From positions 1 to 61,261 of the forward strand of contig JBCCCR010000007.1 of the NCBI GenBank assembly GCA_039033415.1: a stretch of DNA of 61,261 nucleotides, in the 5' to 3' direction. Of this stretch, positions 7,719 through 17,001 are shown piece after piece. Origin of the DNA: Pseudomonadota bacterium (GTDB taxonomy: Bacteria > Pseudomonadota > Gammaproteobacteria > Xanthomonadales > SZUA-38). The translations under genes were made by a program, and so were the position numbers. The notes beneath the pieces are model-generated. The model made no database searches and was not told the origin of the DNA. It worked only from the letters and a program-made list of their open reading frames with translations. Numbering within the stretch: the stretch's first letter is position 1; the number at the start of each line of letters is the position of its first letter.

Positions 7719-8618
7719 ATGACTGATCGCAGATCCTTTTTGAAGTTCTCTGGTGCTTCGCTACTGGCACCATCATTTTTTGCCGCGGGCGCGGAAACCA
7801 ATCAAACGCTTGCCCGACGGGCAATCCACGGAACGAGCGAACGACTCGCAGTAGTCGGTCTGGGAAATTCAAATGCGTTTCGTCGTGGCGATCGCCCGGT
7901 CGCGCAGGACTTACTGGAGCTTTATTTTCGCCATGGTGGCAATTACATCGACGCTTCAGGCTCAAGCGCGGCGTTTGTTGGCGGTCTCGCTAAGGAAATG
8001 AGTGCCCAGGATCAGGCATTCATCGCAAATTACCTAAGTCCTGATCAGCGCCAAACCATGCAACAAGCAGCTTCTACCCTCGCGAAAGCGCAGAGTAAGT
8101 CAGCGCTGGATCTCGTCCACACTCGAGACATCAAAGGATTTGCCGCGGAACAAAGCCGGTACCAGGCGCTCAAGGAAGAGGGGCTAGTTCGTTACCTCGG
8201 GGTCGCTCGGATCGGAAACACCGAGGTTCATGATTTCATTGGTGGCCTGGTTGAGGCAAAACGCGTTGACTTCATTCAGGTGAACTACTCGATTCTTGAA
8301 CCCGGTGCAGCAAACCGACTCCTGCCGCTCGCGCAGGACAAGGGTGTCAGCGTTGCGATATCCAGACCATTCATCAATGGCAACTACTTCCGCCTTGTGC
8401 AGGACAAGGCGTTGCCAACCTGGGCGGCCGAGTTTGACTGTGATAGCTGGGCGCAGTTTTCACTGAAATATATTCTGTCTCATCCAGCGGTGACTTGCGT
8501 GCTGACGGAGACGGCGAACCCAAAACATGCGTTGGATAATCTTGGCGCCGGCTTTGGCCGGCTTCCTGACGAAGCGATGAGACAGCGCATGGCAACGCAT
8601 TTGCGAAGCCTGATTTAG
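7719..8618 (+). CDS. Tat-exported aldo/keto reductase-like protein
   Basis: 299 residues. It starts MTDRRSFLKFSGASLL, a twin-arginine motif (RRSFLKF) with a short hydrophobic stretch and an AAGA cleavage region. The rest follows the aldo/keto reductase TIM barrel: YLGVARIGNTEV, VDFIQVNYSILEP, and an SLKYILSHPAVTCVL ending like the NADP-binding part of the family. The classical catalytic Tyr and Lys region is weak: NYIDASGSSAAF lies where DTA..Y is expected. Activity may therefore be altered or lost. Such Tat-linked AKR-like proteins are common in Gammaproteobacteria, with unknown substrates. Confidence 0.7.
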   Translation: MTDRRSFLKFSGASLLAPSFFAAGAETNQTLARRAIHGTSERLAVVGLGNSNAFRRGDRPVAQDLLELYFRHGGNYIDASGSSAAFVGGLAKEMSAQDQAFIANYLSPDQRQTMQQAASTLAKAQSKSALDLVHTRDIKGFAAEQSRYQALKEEGLVRYLGVARIGNTEVHDFIGGLVEAKRVDFIQVNYSILEPGAANRLLPLAQDKGVSVAISRPFINGNYFRLVQDKALPTWAAEFDCDSWAQFSLKYILSHPAVTCVLTETANPKHALDNLGAGFGRLPDEAMRQRMATHLRSLI

Positions 8619-8743
8619 CACCGAGCTGCGCCCGATTCTGTTTTTGCGCTTTGCGGGATCGCTGAAACTGCAACGCCGAATTGCGGACCTTCTAGCCGGG
8701 ACGGCCACAACACGACACTAAAGGTCGCCTAGCAGCAGGCTGC

Positions 8744-11251
8744 CTACTCAAACCCGTCTGCAAAGATGATATCGAGATCTTCGACCGCGTTGGCCCTAAC
8801 CGCAAACGTGTACGGGTTTTCGTCGTCGTCGTCATTGGGGATGTTAACGAGCGCCGCAGTTACTCCGATGATCTCGGTATCAAAGGACACCTCGAAGGTC
8901 ACGGCGTTGCCCGGCGGAATCGAATCGCTAGCCGGTTGCACCACGCTAAAGCCTGCACCCGGCACCGTGATGTCGTCGGTGAGTGTCAACATTCCCGTGC
9001 CTTCATTGCGGATCGTAAAAGTCCGGCTGACTGGGGAGCTGCCCACAAGCACTTTACCAAAGTCGGTGTTGTCCGTGGCTCGCGGCGTGGTATCTCCGTC
9101 CGCAATGGCATTACCATTGCCTTGGACGTCGATTTCTCCCGGAGCTTCGGTGACAAAAAAGAACCCCAGCTCGTCAACGATCACTGAGATCGTGTTGTCA
9201 ATCGGGTTCACGATGCTGGGTAGCACCGTATAGGGGCCGTCAGCGGCCGGCGCGTGCACCATCAGCAGCGCGCTTTCATCCGCCGTGAGTAGCTCAGCGT
9301 CGATATAACGAAACGTCAGTTCCGCGCCCGACCATGCGCCACGGTTCGTTTGCAGTTGCCAGTGAACTTCAGCCGCCGAGTCGCCAAACGCGCCGCTGCC
9401 TCGATTCAGGGTCACTTCATGAGAAGAGGCATCGGTGCCAAGGTTAACAAAATCAAAGCCATCGTCGAAATCCATCCATACACGCGCGTCCGGCGAGTCG
9501 TCGTTGCTGCCATCACCGCTCACCCCCACCGCCTGACGGGGCGCGTCCCCGTTGCGCATAAAGGTGCGATACGTGGCCGTGAGTTCGGGCGAGGCGGTGC
9601 TAAACACCACATAGCTGGTTCCAGCAAAACCATTACTGGCGGACGCGCCCACAACGAGGTCCGCCAGCCCATCGCCGTTCACATCTCCTGCGCCCGACAC
9701 GCTGCCGCCAGAAAAGTCGCCCGCTGCGGCACCCTTGATGGCAAACCCGCCACTGCCCAGACTGCCCAGGTCCACCGTGCCATCGCTCGATTTGCCGAAG
9801 ACCACGTAGCTGGTTCCAGCATTGACCTCGCCGTCCGGAGCCGCTCGGTAGGCGCCAACAATCAAGTCCGCCAACCCATCACCATTCACGTCTCCCACGC
9901 CCGATACGCTCAAGCCCGAACGGTCGCCCGCTGCGGCACCCTCGATGGCAAACCCGCCGCTGCTCAGACTGCCCAGGTCCACCGTGCTAGAGCTAGTCTT
10001 GCCAAATACCACGTAGCTGGTCCCAGCATTGGTCTCTCCGCCCACATCCACGCGGAATGCGCCCACAATGAGGTCCGCCAGCCCATCGCCGTTCACGTCG
10101 CCCGCGCCCGACACGCTGCGGCCCGATCGGTCGTCCGCTGCGACACCCTCGATGGCAAACCCGTCGCCGCCCAGATTGCCAAGGGCCACCGTGCCACCGT
10201 CCGACTTGCCAAAGACCACGTAGCTGGTTCCAGCATAATTCTCACCGCCCGGATCCGCGCCGTCAGCGCCCACTATCAGGTCCGCCAGCCCATCGCCATT
10301 CACATCTCCCGCGCCCGACACGCTGCCGCCAGAAAAGTGGTCCGCTGCGGCACCCTCGATGGCAAACCCGCCGCTGCCCAGACTGGCCAGGTCCACCGTG
10401 CCACCGCTCGACTTGCCAAACACGACGTAGCTGGTTCCAGCACGATCCTCATTGCCCGGATCCGCGTTGTACGCGCCCACAATGAGGTCCGCTAGCCCGT
10501 CCCCATTGACGTCGCCCGCGCCCGACACGCTGCCGCCAGAAAAGTCGAACGGTGCGGCACCCTCGATGGCAAATCCGCCACTGCCCAGACTGCCCAGGTC
10601 CACCGTGCCACCGCTCGACTTCCCAAAGACCACGTAGCTGGTTCCGACTAAATTCCCAGTGCCTGGTGCGCCCACAATCAGGTCCGCCAGGCCATCGCCA
10701 TTCACGTCGCCCGCGCCCGACACGCTGCGGCCAGAATAGTCGTTAGCTGCGGCACCCTCGATGGCGAACCCGTCGCTGCCCAGGCTGCCCAGTTCTACCG
10801 TGCCACCGCTCGACTTCCCAAAGACCACGTAGCTGGTTCCAGCGTAATTCTCATCGCCCTGATCCGCTTGGGCAGCGCCTACAATCAGGTCTGCCAGTCC
10901 ATCGCCGTTCACGTCGCCCGCGCCCGACACGCTGCGGCCAGAATAGTCGTTCGCTGCGACACCCTCGATGGCAAAACCGCCGCCGCCCAAATTGCCGAGA
11001 TCGATGGTTTGAGCTTGCGTTCGTGGCGTCGCTGTCAACGACAACGACAATGCCACCGCCGCCGCCAGCGGAAGCAGACGACCGCGCGGTCGCGCCGAGC
11101 CTAGGTCAAACTGACAAGCCACCCGAGCGTTTGCTGCAAAAATGGGGTATTGACTGTCCAATCGATAACCATTGGTTGCCATGGGGCTAATTGGTGCGCT
11201 GGAGACGAATAATGCGAGCGGAATCTGTCTCATGTGTCGATTGTTAAGCAC
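8744..11251 (-). CDS. secreted seven-repeat FG-GAP protein with DGFE C-terminal tag
   Basis: Up to 835 residues. A GTG start at 11251 and ATGs at 11233 and 11182 are all possible. The hydrophobic signal region is LLPLAAAVALSLSLTATPRTQAQ. Seven FG-GAP/VCBS repeats follow, each with SVSGAGDVNGDGLADLIVG, the calcium-binding DxNxDG loop of integrin-alpha-type propellers. Seven blades would close one propeller. A domain of about 200 residues (TYRTFMRNGDAPRQAVG to ELGFFFVTEAPGEI) and an Ig-like choice-of-anchor segment (TDFGKVLVGSSPVSRTF) come next. The protein ends IIFADGFE. It is a paralogue of the gene at 31608-33653. Surface adhesion is likely; partner unknown. Confidence 0.85.
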   Translation of the reverse strand: MLNNRHMRQIPLALFVSSAPISPMATNGYRLDSQYPIFAANARVACQFDLGSARPRGRLLPLAAAVALSLSLTATPRTQAQTIDLGNLGGGGFAIEGVAANDYSGRSVSGAGDVNGDGLADLIVGAAQADQGDENYAGTSYVVFGKSSGGTVELGSLGSDGFAIEGAAANDYSGRSVSGAGDVNGDGLADLIVGAPGTGNLVGTSYVVFGKSSGGTVDLGSLGSGGFAIEGAAPFDFSGGSVSGAGDVNGDGLADLIVGAYNADPGNEDRAGTSYVVFGKSSGGTVDLASLGSGGFAIEGAAADHFSGGSVSGAGDVNGDGLADLIVGADGADPGGENYAGTSYVVFGKSDGGTVALGNLGGDGFAIEGVAADDRSGRSVSGAGDVNGDGLADLIVGAFRVDVGGETNAGTSYVVFGKTSSSTVDLGSLSSGGFAIEGAAAGDRSGLSVSGVGDVNGDGLADLIVGAYRAAPDGEVNAGTSYVVFGKSSDGTVDLGSLGSGGFAIKGAAAGDFSGGSVSGAGDVNGDGLADLVVGASASNGFAGTSYVVFSTASPELTATYRTFMRNGDAPRQAVGVSGDGSNDDSPDARVWMDFDDGFDFVNLGTDASSHEVTLNRGSGAFGDSAAEVHWQLQTNRGAWSGAELTFRYIDAELLTADESALLMVHAPAADGPYTVLPSIVNPIDNTISVIVDELGFFFVTEAPGEIDVQGNGNAIADGDTTPRATDNTDFGKVLVGSSPVSRTFTIRNEGTGMLTLTDDITVPGAGFSVVQPASDSIPPGNAVTFEVSFDTEIIGVTAALVNIPNDDDDENPYTFAVRANAVEDLDIIFADGFE
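9600..11010. repeat. tandem repeats of about 0.2 kb encoding FG-GAP blades
   Basis: Seven copies of a unit of about 190-215 bases. Blocks such as ACCACGTAGCTGGTTCCAGC and GACACGCTG recur almost unchanged. DNA identity between units is much higher than the protein family requires, pointing to recent duplication or gene conversion. Confidence 0.8.
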
Positions 11252-11423
11252 ATCCTGTGCTCACGTCCATTGCCTGAACTGCTAGATATTTTGAGCAGCG
11301 ATCGTGTGAGTGACCGTGGTAGTGAACGTGTAATTCTCCGTTTAAATTGAGGCCTGTGAGATTTGCATCGATTTCGATTCGAGACACGAGCGCTTGGCGA
11401 CACCAAGCGTACCCCCCTTCCAA

Positions 11424-11641
11424 TTCCGTACCAGAACGCCTACATCGAACGATTCAATCGGAGCAACCGAAATGAAGTGCTCGATGTCTGGATTTTCCGA
11501 AATCTAGACGAGGTCCGAGAAATAACGTGGCGCTGGATGCTGGAGTAAAACGAGGAAAGAGATCATGACGGACTCGGTGGGCTAACGCCCGCAGAAGTCC
11601 TTTACCGAGCCAAAGTGCTAACTAACGAGACGTCTACTTGA
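11424..11641 (+). pseudogene. IS3-family transposase OrfB, C-terminal remnant with a stop
   Basis: The frame reads PYQNAYIERFNRSNRNEVLD, then FRNLDEVREITWRWMLE, then a TAA, then NEERDHDGLGGLTPAEVLYR and a final stop at 11639-11641. This is the end of the IS3 integrase, with QNAYIERFNR around the catalytic Glu. Normally a Tyr codon stands where the TAA is, so one base change made the stop. Upstream homology fades near 11420. It is a fossil from a different IS3 subgroup than the remnants at 1-3290. Confidence 0.75.
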
Positions 11642-11744
11642 CGGGGAAGCTTACGCAATCACACAGGCGTTGCGACCGACCGAGGCGCTAGCTGCCGATG
11701 CCAAGGGTTAGGTCTTACCTGATTCGCTTTCGCTGTTTAAACAG

Positions 11745-14234
11745 CTATGGCCCCTCAAACCCGTCAGCGAACAAGGGATCGGGCGGAGTCACTGAGCCGT
11801 CCTGCTCAAAGGCGCCCTGATCGGCCAGATTCGGGCTGATGCGAAACAAACCATCCAGATCCCGACCGCTGCTGATTTCGCACTGATCAACGCTGACAGA
11901 AATGGCCGAAAGTCGATAGTCACCCCGGGCCGTTGTGATGAAATTGGGGTTGCCCAGATTCGGACCCAGAGGCACACCAGCCTGCTGAGGCTGTGAGTTG
12001 TTACAAGCCCCCGTGTAGGCCACGTTAGTGCCCACTGCCGGACCCTGGCCGTTGAGCTGTAGGATTGAGCTAAAGACACTGACCTGGGCGGTCTCGTCCG
12101 CGGCGCGCAGCGGACTTGCCACGTTGCCCGCTAACGTCACGTGGCGAAGCATCAGCTGCTGGCTGCCTTCGACCAAAAGTGCCGGCGCCGCGCTTCCCGG
12201 CAGACCGTTGTCGGCCACCAAAACGTTGTCCATTGTCGTCAGGCTATGCTCAGTGCCCCGGATCTCGATCACCGCGGCGTCTGCCTCGTTCAGGCTCATG
12301 GTCTGGTTGTCGACAAACGCCACCCGATTGAAACTGATGTTGCCCTCAGCCAGGTTATTGCTCACATAGAACGCGCCGCCGGTTGTGCTGGCGATGTTGT
12401 TCGAAAACATCGTGCAATACTCGTCGCTGGCCAAAGCGAATGGATCGCAGTTTGATGGCAAGACGCCAAATTGAAGACTGCTGTTCTGGGAGGAGATGGC
12501 GCCGCCCCGGTCGGACTGGTTTCCGGCGAAGCGCACATTGCGGAACGTTGCCGAGGCCACCCGCGAAAGGGACAAGGCTCCGCCCAACGCATCGGTACTG
12601 TTGTTAATGAACCGCGTATCGGTGACGTCCAATTGGTCAAGACGGGTGGCGCTGATCGCGCCCCCGTCGCCGATGGGAGACACCTCGTTAAAGGCCGTGT
12701 TGCTCAGGAACTGGGAGCCAACGATAGTCGCCGTCAACCCGCTGGTTTCCCCGTCTATATCGATGGCGCCCCCCGCGCCGGTAGCCTCGTTGCCTGTGAA
12801 CGACGAGTTACCGATCACCAGGGTGCCGGCGCCCATCAGAATGGCGCCGCCACGCGATCCACCGCCGTCGGTGGCCCGGTTGTTGTCCATCGTCACGTTG
12901 TCCAGCGTCAGCTCGGTGGCGCTGGCGTCGAGCTGGAAAATGCCACCTCCTTCGTCGGCCTCGTTTTCGGAAAAGACCACACCACCCTGAATCAAAGCGC
13001 TGCCACCGATCAAATACAGGGCCCCGCCCTGGGAGTTGGCTGCGTTGTTCTGCAATGAGCCACCTTCCAGCGTCAGCTCACTTTCGAAACTGAATATGGC
13101 ACCGCCCCTTCCCGTTTCGTTCTGGCTAAACATGCTGCCTACGCTGCAGAGCTGGGCGGCGTTGAGCGAAATCGCGCCCCCAAGAGAGAACGCGCTGTTT
13201 TCCATGAACATCACCGAATCCAACGTCACCACAGCGTCGTCCCCGGCGTGGATCGCGCCGCCGCCGGCGTTGGATGCCACCTGAGACGTTTCGTTCATGT
13301 TGAAGATTGCGTTAGCCAGGTCAACGGAGCCGCCACGAACTGCCAGGCCGCCGCCAACCCGCCCGGACCGGTTTGCGGCAAAATTAGCGCTATCGCCGGT
13401 CACGGTTGAATTGATGGCGTACAGGCCTCCGCCCTCGTCGCCTGCACTGTTGCCGATAATCCTGGCTTCCGTACCTAGGGTGATGGTGCTGTTGCTGGCG
13501 AAGATGCCACCGCCATTTCCGTCAGCGGTATTAAATAACGGCGGAAAAACGGTAGGTACACGGCCGATTCGGGCATCTTCAACCGTGAGTTGGCCATCAA
13601 ACAGCGCGATGCCCCCGCCGTCGCCGGGTGACACTAGACCGTTGAGCAACTGCGTATCCCCGGTGAGGGTGAGGCGGGAAGCGGTGGCGCCCCCCTCCAC
13701 GTAGATCAGACCACCGCTTAACGTTGCCGTGCCATTCTCGACGCTTACACCATCCAGGGTGACCTGGGAGGCTTCGGTGACAGCCAAAACACCGCCGTTG
13801 GAGGCCACCGCCGACTCGAGCGTTAGGTTGCGGAAGGTGACCCGGGCGCCATTGAGTACATGCGCCAGCCCGCCCACGCTGTCGTCGCTACCTCCTGCAC
13901 CGCTTAGCACCACGGCCGGGAAACTGGCCGTGGTGTCTTCCGCCTCGCAGCCGGTAAACCCCGGGGACGCGGCGCGACCCGGCACCAGCACTAGGCTTTT
14001 GTCGATTTCCCCGATGAGCGCTTCATAGGTGCCCGGTGCGATGATGATGGTATCGAGACTGCTTGCCGCCTCCACCGCCGACGCCACAGATTCGTACGCA
14101 CAGGGACCACCGTTGATGCTGGCAATATCTGGCGGTGGGAGCGTAAAGCCCTTAGGGCCCGCACCCCACCCTGAGGTCGGAAGCACCGCTACTAGCAAAA
14201 GAGCGAGGGGCTTAAAACGAGATCGCGCGATCAT
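11745..14234 (-). CDS. secreted POMP-like right-handed beta-helix protein with DGFE tag
   Basis: 829 residues from ATG 14234. The signal peptide is MIARSRFKPLALLLVAVLPT ending GWGAG. The body is a series of GG[AG][IL] turns alternating with N-rich strands (GGGIFASNSTITLG, NNAANSQGGALYLIGG, GGAIDIDG). This is the pattern of polymorphic outer-membrane protein and parallel beta-helix repeats. No autotransporter barrel follows. Instead the protein ends DPLFADGFEGP, the tag shared with three other secreted proteins here. It is probably surface-exposed or released. The opposite strand has long open frames, which are shadows of the GC-rich codons. Confidence 0.8.
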   Translation of the reverse strand: MIARSRFKPLALLLVAVLPTSGWGAGPKGFTLPPPDIASINGGPCAYESVASAVEAASSLDTIIIAPGTYEALIGEIDKSLVLVPGRAASPGFTGCEAEDTTASFPAVVLSGAGGSDDSVGGLAHVLNGARVTFRNLTLESAVASNGGVLAVTEASQVTLDGVSVENGTATLSGGLIYVEGGATASRLTLTGDTQLLNGLVSPGDGGGIALFDGQLTVEDARIGRVPTVFPPLFNTADGNGGGIFASNSTITLGTEARIIGNSAGDEGGGLYAINSTVTGDSANFAANRSGRVGGGLAVRGGSVDLANAIFNMNETSQVASNAGGGAIHAGDDAVVTLDSVMFMENSAFSLGGAISLNAAQLCSVGSMFSQNETGRGGAIFSFESELTLEGGSLQNNAANSQGGALYLIGGSALIQGGVVFSENEADEGGGIFQLDASATELTLDNVTMDNNRATDGGGSRGGAILMGAGTLVIGNSSFTGNEATGAGGAIDIDGETSGLTATIVGSQFLSNTAFNEVSPIGDGGAISATRLDQLDVTDTRFINNSTDALGGALSLSRVASATFRNVRFAGNQSDRGGAISSQNSSLQFGVLPSNCDPFALASDEYCTMFSNNIASTTGGAFYVSNNLAEGNISFNRVAFVDNQTMSLNEADAAVIEIRGTEHSLTTMDNVLVADNGLPGSAAPALLVEGSQQLMLRHVTLAGNVASPLRAADETAQVSVFSSILQLNGQGPAVGTNVAYTGACNNSQPQQAGVPLGPNLGNPNFITTARGDYRLSAISVSVDQCEISSGRDLDGLFRISPNLADQGAFEQDGSVTPPDPLFADGFEGP

Positions 14235-14480
14235 GTGACCACTCCGAGTTATCCGCTTGTATCAGTGCCTAATACGAAAACAGGAAGCGGGGATGACACG
14301 GGGCAGCAAAAAAAGCTCCGGGTGAGATCTCGGGCGAGACAGCAACGCTATTAGGTGTCTCAGTTAGAATGACCGACAGTCAGCGCTCACCGAGAACAAG
14401 GTTAGACTTGTCAGCTATCCGAACCACCAACTGCTCCTGGACCCTTTGATTTCGACATCAATCATGTTCGAGAGGAAGAA
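14235..14480. promoter_or_regulatory. divergent intergenic region between beta-helix gene and CpeT-like gene
   Basis: The 246 bases separate two divergently transcribed genes and must hold both promoters. GAGAGGAAGAA (14469-14479) is a good ribosome binding site for the ATG at 14481. No clear operator was seen. Confidence 0.45.
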
Positions 14481-15515
14481 ATGAACTCAAAAGCAATCCT
14501 GACCCAGCTTGTTGCAATCGCCCTTGCGCTTACCGGGACATCTGCCCTTGCCCAGCCCCCGGCCACCGTCCTTGAAAAAGACCTTGCCCTGATGCTGGAC
14601 TGGTTTCCCGGCCGGTATGACAATTCGCTGCAGGTTTTCTGGGAACCGGAGCTTGAAGTGCCGGAGGACCACCGGCATGAGCGCATTCATTCCATTTTCC
14701 GACGCGTTGACCTTCCGGAGTTCGGAGAAAACGTCTTTTACGTCGAGCAATATGGCGACGGTGACCCCGCCAATATCTATCGCCAGCGCATCTACGCATT
14801 CACCGCCGACGCTGAAGAAGATGCAATCCGATTGAAGATCTACACGCCAACCGAACCTGATGTCATTGTTTCGGCCTTCAACAACACCGATTTGCTTTCA
14901 GATCTGACGGTGGCCGATACCACGACAAATGCGGGCTGCGACGTTTTCTGGCGTCGACAATCCAATCAGTTCATCGGCTATATGAAAGAGGGAGCCTGCC
15001 GCTTTGTGTCCCAGCGATCTGGCAAGGAGATAGTGATTACCGACGATCTGGTTCTGACCGACAGCGAGATCTGGATTCGGGATAAGGCAGAGACCGTTAC
15101 CGGCGAGTACGTCTTCGGAAACAAAGCGGACGTCCACCACAAACTCCGGAAGATCCGCGCTTTCGAATGCTGGGTGGCTCGACTTCGCGGGACGAAACAT
15201 GGGGACAGTGGCGAGGGCAATAACGACTGGTCGTTTCAAAGCGGCTTGTGGCTCCACGACCAGGGCGGGCAGCTGCAGCTACCTGGCGGAGAAGATTTTG
15301 AAACGGACGCGCGGCTGATTCTCCGCAGGATGGAATGGCCCACGGGATCCAGCCGCTCGTCACTGGTTCTATATGCCTACGAAGGAGCGTCGGAGCGCGC
15401 AGTCTCCTACGCGTGGGCCGAATATGACGGCGAGCGAATCGGACTCAATCTGCGCTGGATGCAGGCCAGCTGCTCTCACAAACCAGAACTGACTTACCAA
15501 AGCGTCGAAGGATAA
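14481..15515 (+). CDS. CpcT/CpeT-like secreted protein, longer paralogue
   Basis: 344 residues with signal peptide MNSKAILTQLVAIALALTGT ending ALAQ. The motif LALMLDWFPGRYDNSLQ and the following IFRRVDLPEFGENVFYVEQY and IYRQRIYAF are typical of the CpcT/CpeT fold. That fold is a small beta-barrel known as a phycobilin lyase in cyanobacteria but widespread elsewhere without bilins. A conserved Cys-rich part (NAGCDVFWRR, EGACRF) follows. The last 120 residues are an extension not present in typical family members. The protein is likely periplasmic. A second homologue is at 23302-23982. Ligand unknown; bilin attachment is not implied. Confidence 0.75.
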   Translation: MNSKAILTQLVAIALALTGTSALAQPPATVLEKDLALMLDWFPGRYDNSLQVFWEPELEVPEDHRHERIHSIFRRVDLPEFGENVFYVEQYGDGDPANIYRQRIYAFTADAEEDAIRLKIYTPTEPDVIVSAFNNTDLLSDLTVADTTTNAGCDVFWRRQSNQFIGYMKEGACRFVSQRSGKEIVITDDLVLTDSEIWIRDKAETVTGEYVFGNKADVHHKLRKIRAFECWVARLRGTKHGDSGEGNNDWSFQSGLWLHDQGGQLQLPGGEDFETDARLILRRMEWPTGSSRSSLVLYAYEGASERAVSYAWAEYDGERIGLNLRWMQASCSHKPELTYQSVEG

Positions 15516-15605
15516 GAAGCCCGCACCTGGTACGGCGGCCTGCTCGATGGAACGAATGGGTATGTCGAGGATAAATCGTTGCTCCGTAGTTCAATAGTGG
15601 AAGAG

Positions 15606-15935
15606 CTATTCGTTGACGCTGTTCAGATACGCCCTTAACGCGTGCGGATCCCAGCCGATTTGTTTTGTGCGCACACCGTCCGCATCAATCAGGAACCCAG
15701 GCGTGCCGACGAATCCCAGAATATCTAGGGCCGCTATATTGTTTTGGATTTCGCTCAGATTCGCCTGCACGACTGGGGCGATATTCGTATCGTCGATAAG
15801 AACACCGACGTGCTGCCGAATCGACTCGATCGCCTGGTGAGAGCCTATCCGCTCATCAGACGCCATCAAGTCGGCGTAGACCGCCTTGTAATGTGCTGGG
15901 TTATCAATTGAAAAGGTCAGTGCGGTCGCTCTTAT
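15606..15935 (-). pseudogene. C-terminal half of a DsbA-like domain, separated by an in-frame stop
   Basis: This frame continues the esterase-thioredoxin gene after a single TAA at 15938-15936, with no frameshift. It encodes TALTFSIDNPAHYKAVY, then the alpha-helical insert, then LGFVGTPGFLIDADGVR, with the cis-Pro loop (GTPGF) of DsbA-type thioredoxin folds, and ends NSVNE. With the CPSC motif on the other side of the stop the two parts form one complete DsbA-like domain. The piece alone lacks the redox cysteines and a good start codon. It is probably a nonsense mutation, less likely readthrough or a sequence error. Confidence 0.7.
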
Positions 15936-16982
15936 TTATCCGTCGCCGAAAACCGGGACGTCCACCGCGACCAATCGAACGTTTGGGTAAGCGGCCAGCA
16001 AATTCGGCAGTTCACGATGGGCGACTCGACACGATGGGCAGTTGTAGTCGAAAAACTTGTAAATCGTAATAGCGCCCTTCGGATTCCCGGACACGCCGCC
16101 ACGAGTCACCGCGCGGCGCAGTACACTGTCGACAAAGGCCTCGGTCGAACCCTGACTTTTGGCCACGGCTGAGCCCACGGCCGACAAAGGCTGCGGCGGC
16201 GATGCAGTCATATCCTGTCCACGCTCGCGAGCATCGATCCAAGTAGCAATATCCCGGCGACCGGCGGCGCTGACGACATGCGGCACGGAGTAGACGTTGA
16301 GCTCGACCTGGCGGCCGACCTCAATCAGCCGGGAAACTGCGAGGTCGGTGTCCTCTGCTCGAACACTCGGATCTCGTGTGCCGTGGCCGATCAGGACGGG
16401 CGCGGAGACGTCGGATACGATAGGTACGTCAAACGCCGGAAGGCTTCCAGCAAAGCCGACGAAGCCCGCCGCGTCCGACGGCCGCAGGAAGGCGGCGGAC
16501 AAAGTCATCGTGGCGCCTTGGCTAAAGCCGACGAGGTAAACTCGTTCAGGATCAGTTTTAAGCCAGGCTGTTATCGCATCGATACCGTTGAACAGGCGAT
16601 CGTTAGCTTTGATGATCGTGTTGGCATCAATAGCGGGACCACCTGCGCCGTTCGATACAGGAAACCAGGCATAACCTCGTGGCTCGAGCGCTTCGAAGCC
16701 CCGAATGGCCACATAGGTGTGAGGTGTTGACGGCTCGATGTTCACGAGAGTTGTAATCTGCTGCTCGTCCATTCCGTAGCCGTGCAGACCGACCATCAGC
16801 GCAGACCGTTCCGCCCCCTCCGGGGGGGACCGGAGGACGCGAAGGACGATCTCCCCTGATGATGTTGAAAGCCCTGTCGCCCCATCGGCCAGGACGCGGA
16901 CGTTGGGCGGTTCACCCACGCTGTCGCAGGCTGTCAGCACTGAGCACAGCAAGAGCGCAACAAGACCTTTTCCCGGATACAC
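15936..16982 (-). CDS. lipoprotein alpha/beta-hydrolase fused to a truncated DsbA-like domain
   Basis: I take the GTG at 16982, which gives a clean lipoprotein signal (GLVALLLCSVLTAC; lipobox LTAC) and avoids overlap with the gene ending at 17002. The next 200 residues are a phospholipase/carboxylesterase-type hydrolase: oxyanion GLHGYG, nucleophile GFSQGA, acid in GHGTRDPSV, His in VPHVVS. After a linker the thioredoxin part starts ITIYKFFDYNCPSCRVAHREL (redox CPSC) and then meets TAA at 15936 within its first third. The esterase may still work. It probably belongs with the SRPBCC gene upstream (20-base gap). Confidence 0.75.
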   Translation of the reverse strand: MYPGKGLVALLLCSVLTACDSVGEPPNVRVLADGATGLSTSSGEIVLRVLRSPPEGAERSALMVGLHGYGMDEQQITTLVNIEPSTPHTYVAIRGFEALEPRGYAWFPVSNGAGGPAIDANTIIKANDRLFNGIDAITAWLKTDPERVYLVGFSQGATMTLSAAFLRPSDAAGFVGFAGSLPAFDVPIVSDVSAPVLIGHGTRDPSVRAEDTDLAVSRLIEVGRQVELNVYSVPHVVSAAGRRDIATWIDARERGQDMTASPPQPLSAVGSAVAKSQGSTEAFVDSVLRRAVTRGGVSGNPKGAITIYKFFDYNCPSCRVAHRELPNLLAAYPNVRLVAVDVPVFGDG

Positions 16983-17001
16983 AGGAACCAATCTGGCCCG
17001 A

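Noticed and set aside
9350-10495. Long plus-strand open frame opposite the FG-GAP gene
   Set aside because: It mirrors the repeated codons of the minus-strand gene. It is His/Arg/Ala-rich, has no family motif and stops at no natural domain. It is a shadow of the repeats.
9600-11010. CRISPR-like regular repeats
   Set aside because: The units are about 0.2 kb, contiguous and coding. There are no short repeats with unique spacers.
12471-13704. Several plus-strand frames opposite the beta-helix gene
   Set aside because: Pro/Arg/Ala-rich products without ribosome sites, typical antisense shadows of Gly/Asn repeat coding.
14481-15515. Evidence for phycobilin metabolism
   Set aside because: Only CpeT-like folds are present. 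There are no phycobiliprotein, bilin reductase or haem oxygenase genes, and both proteins are exported.
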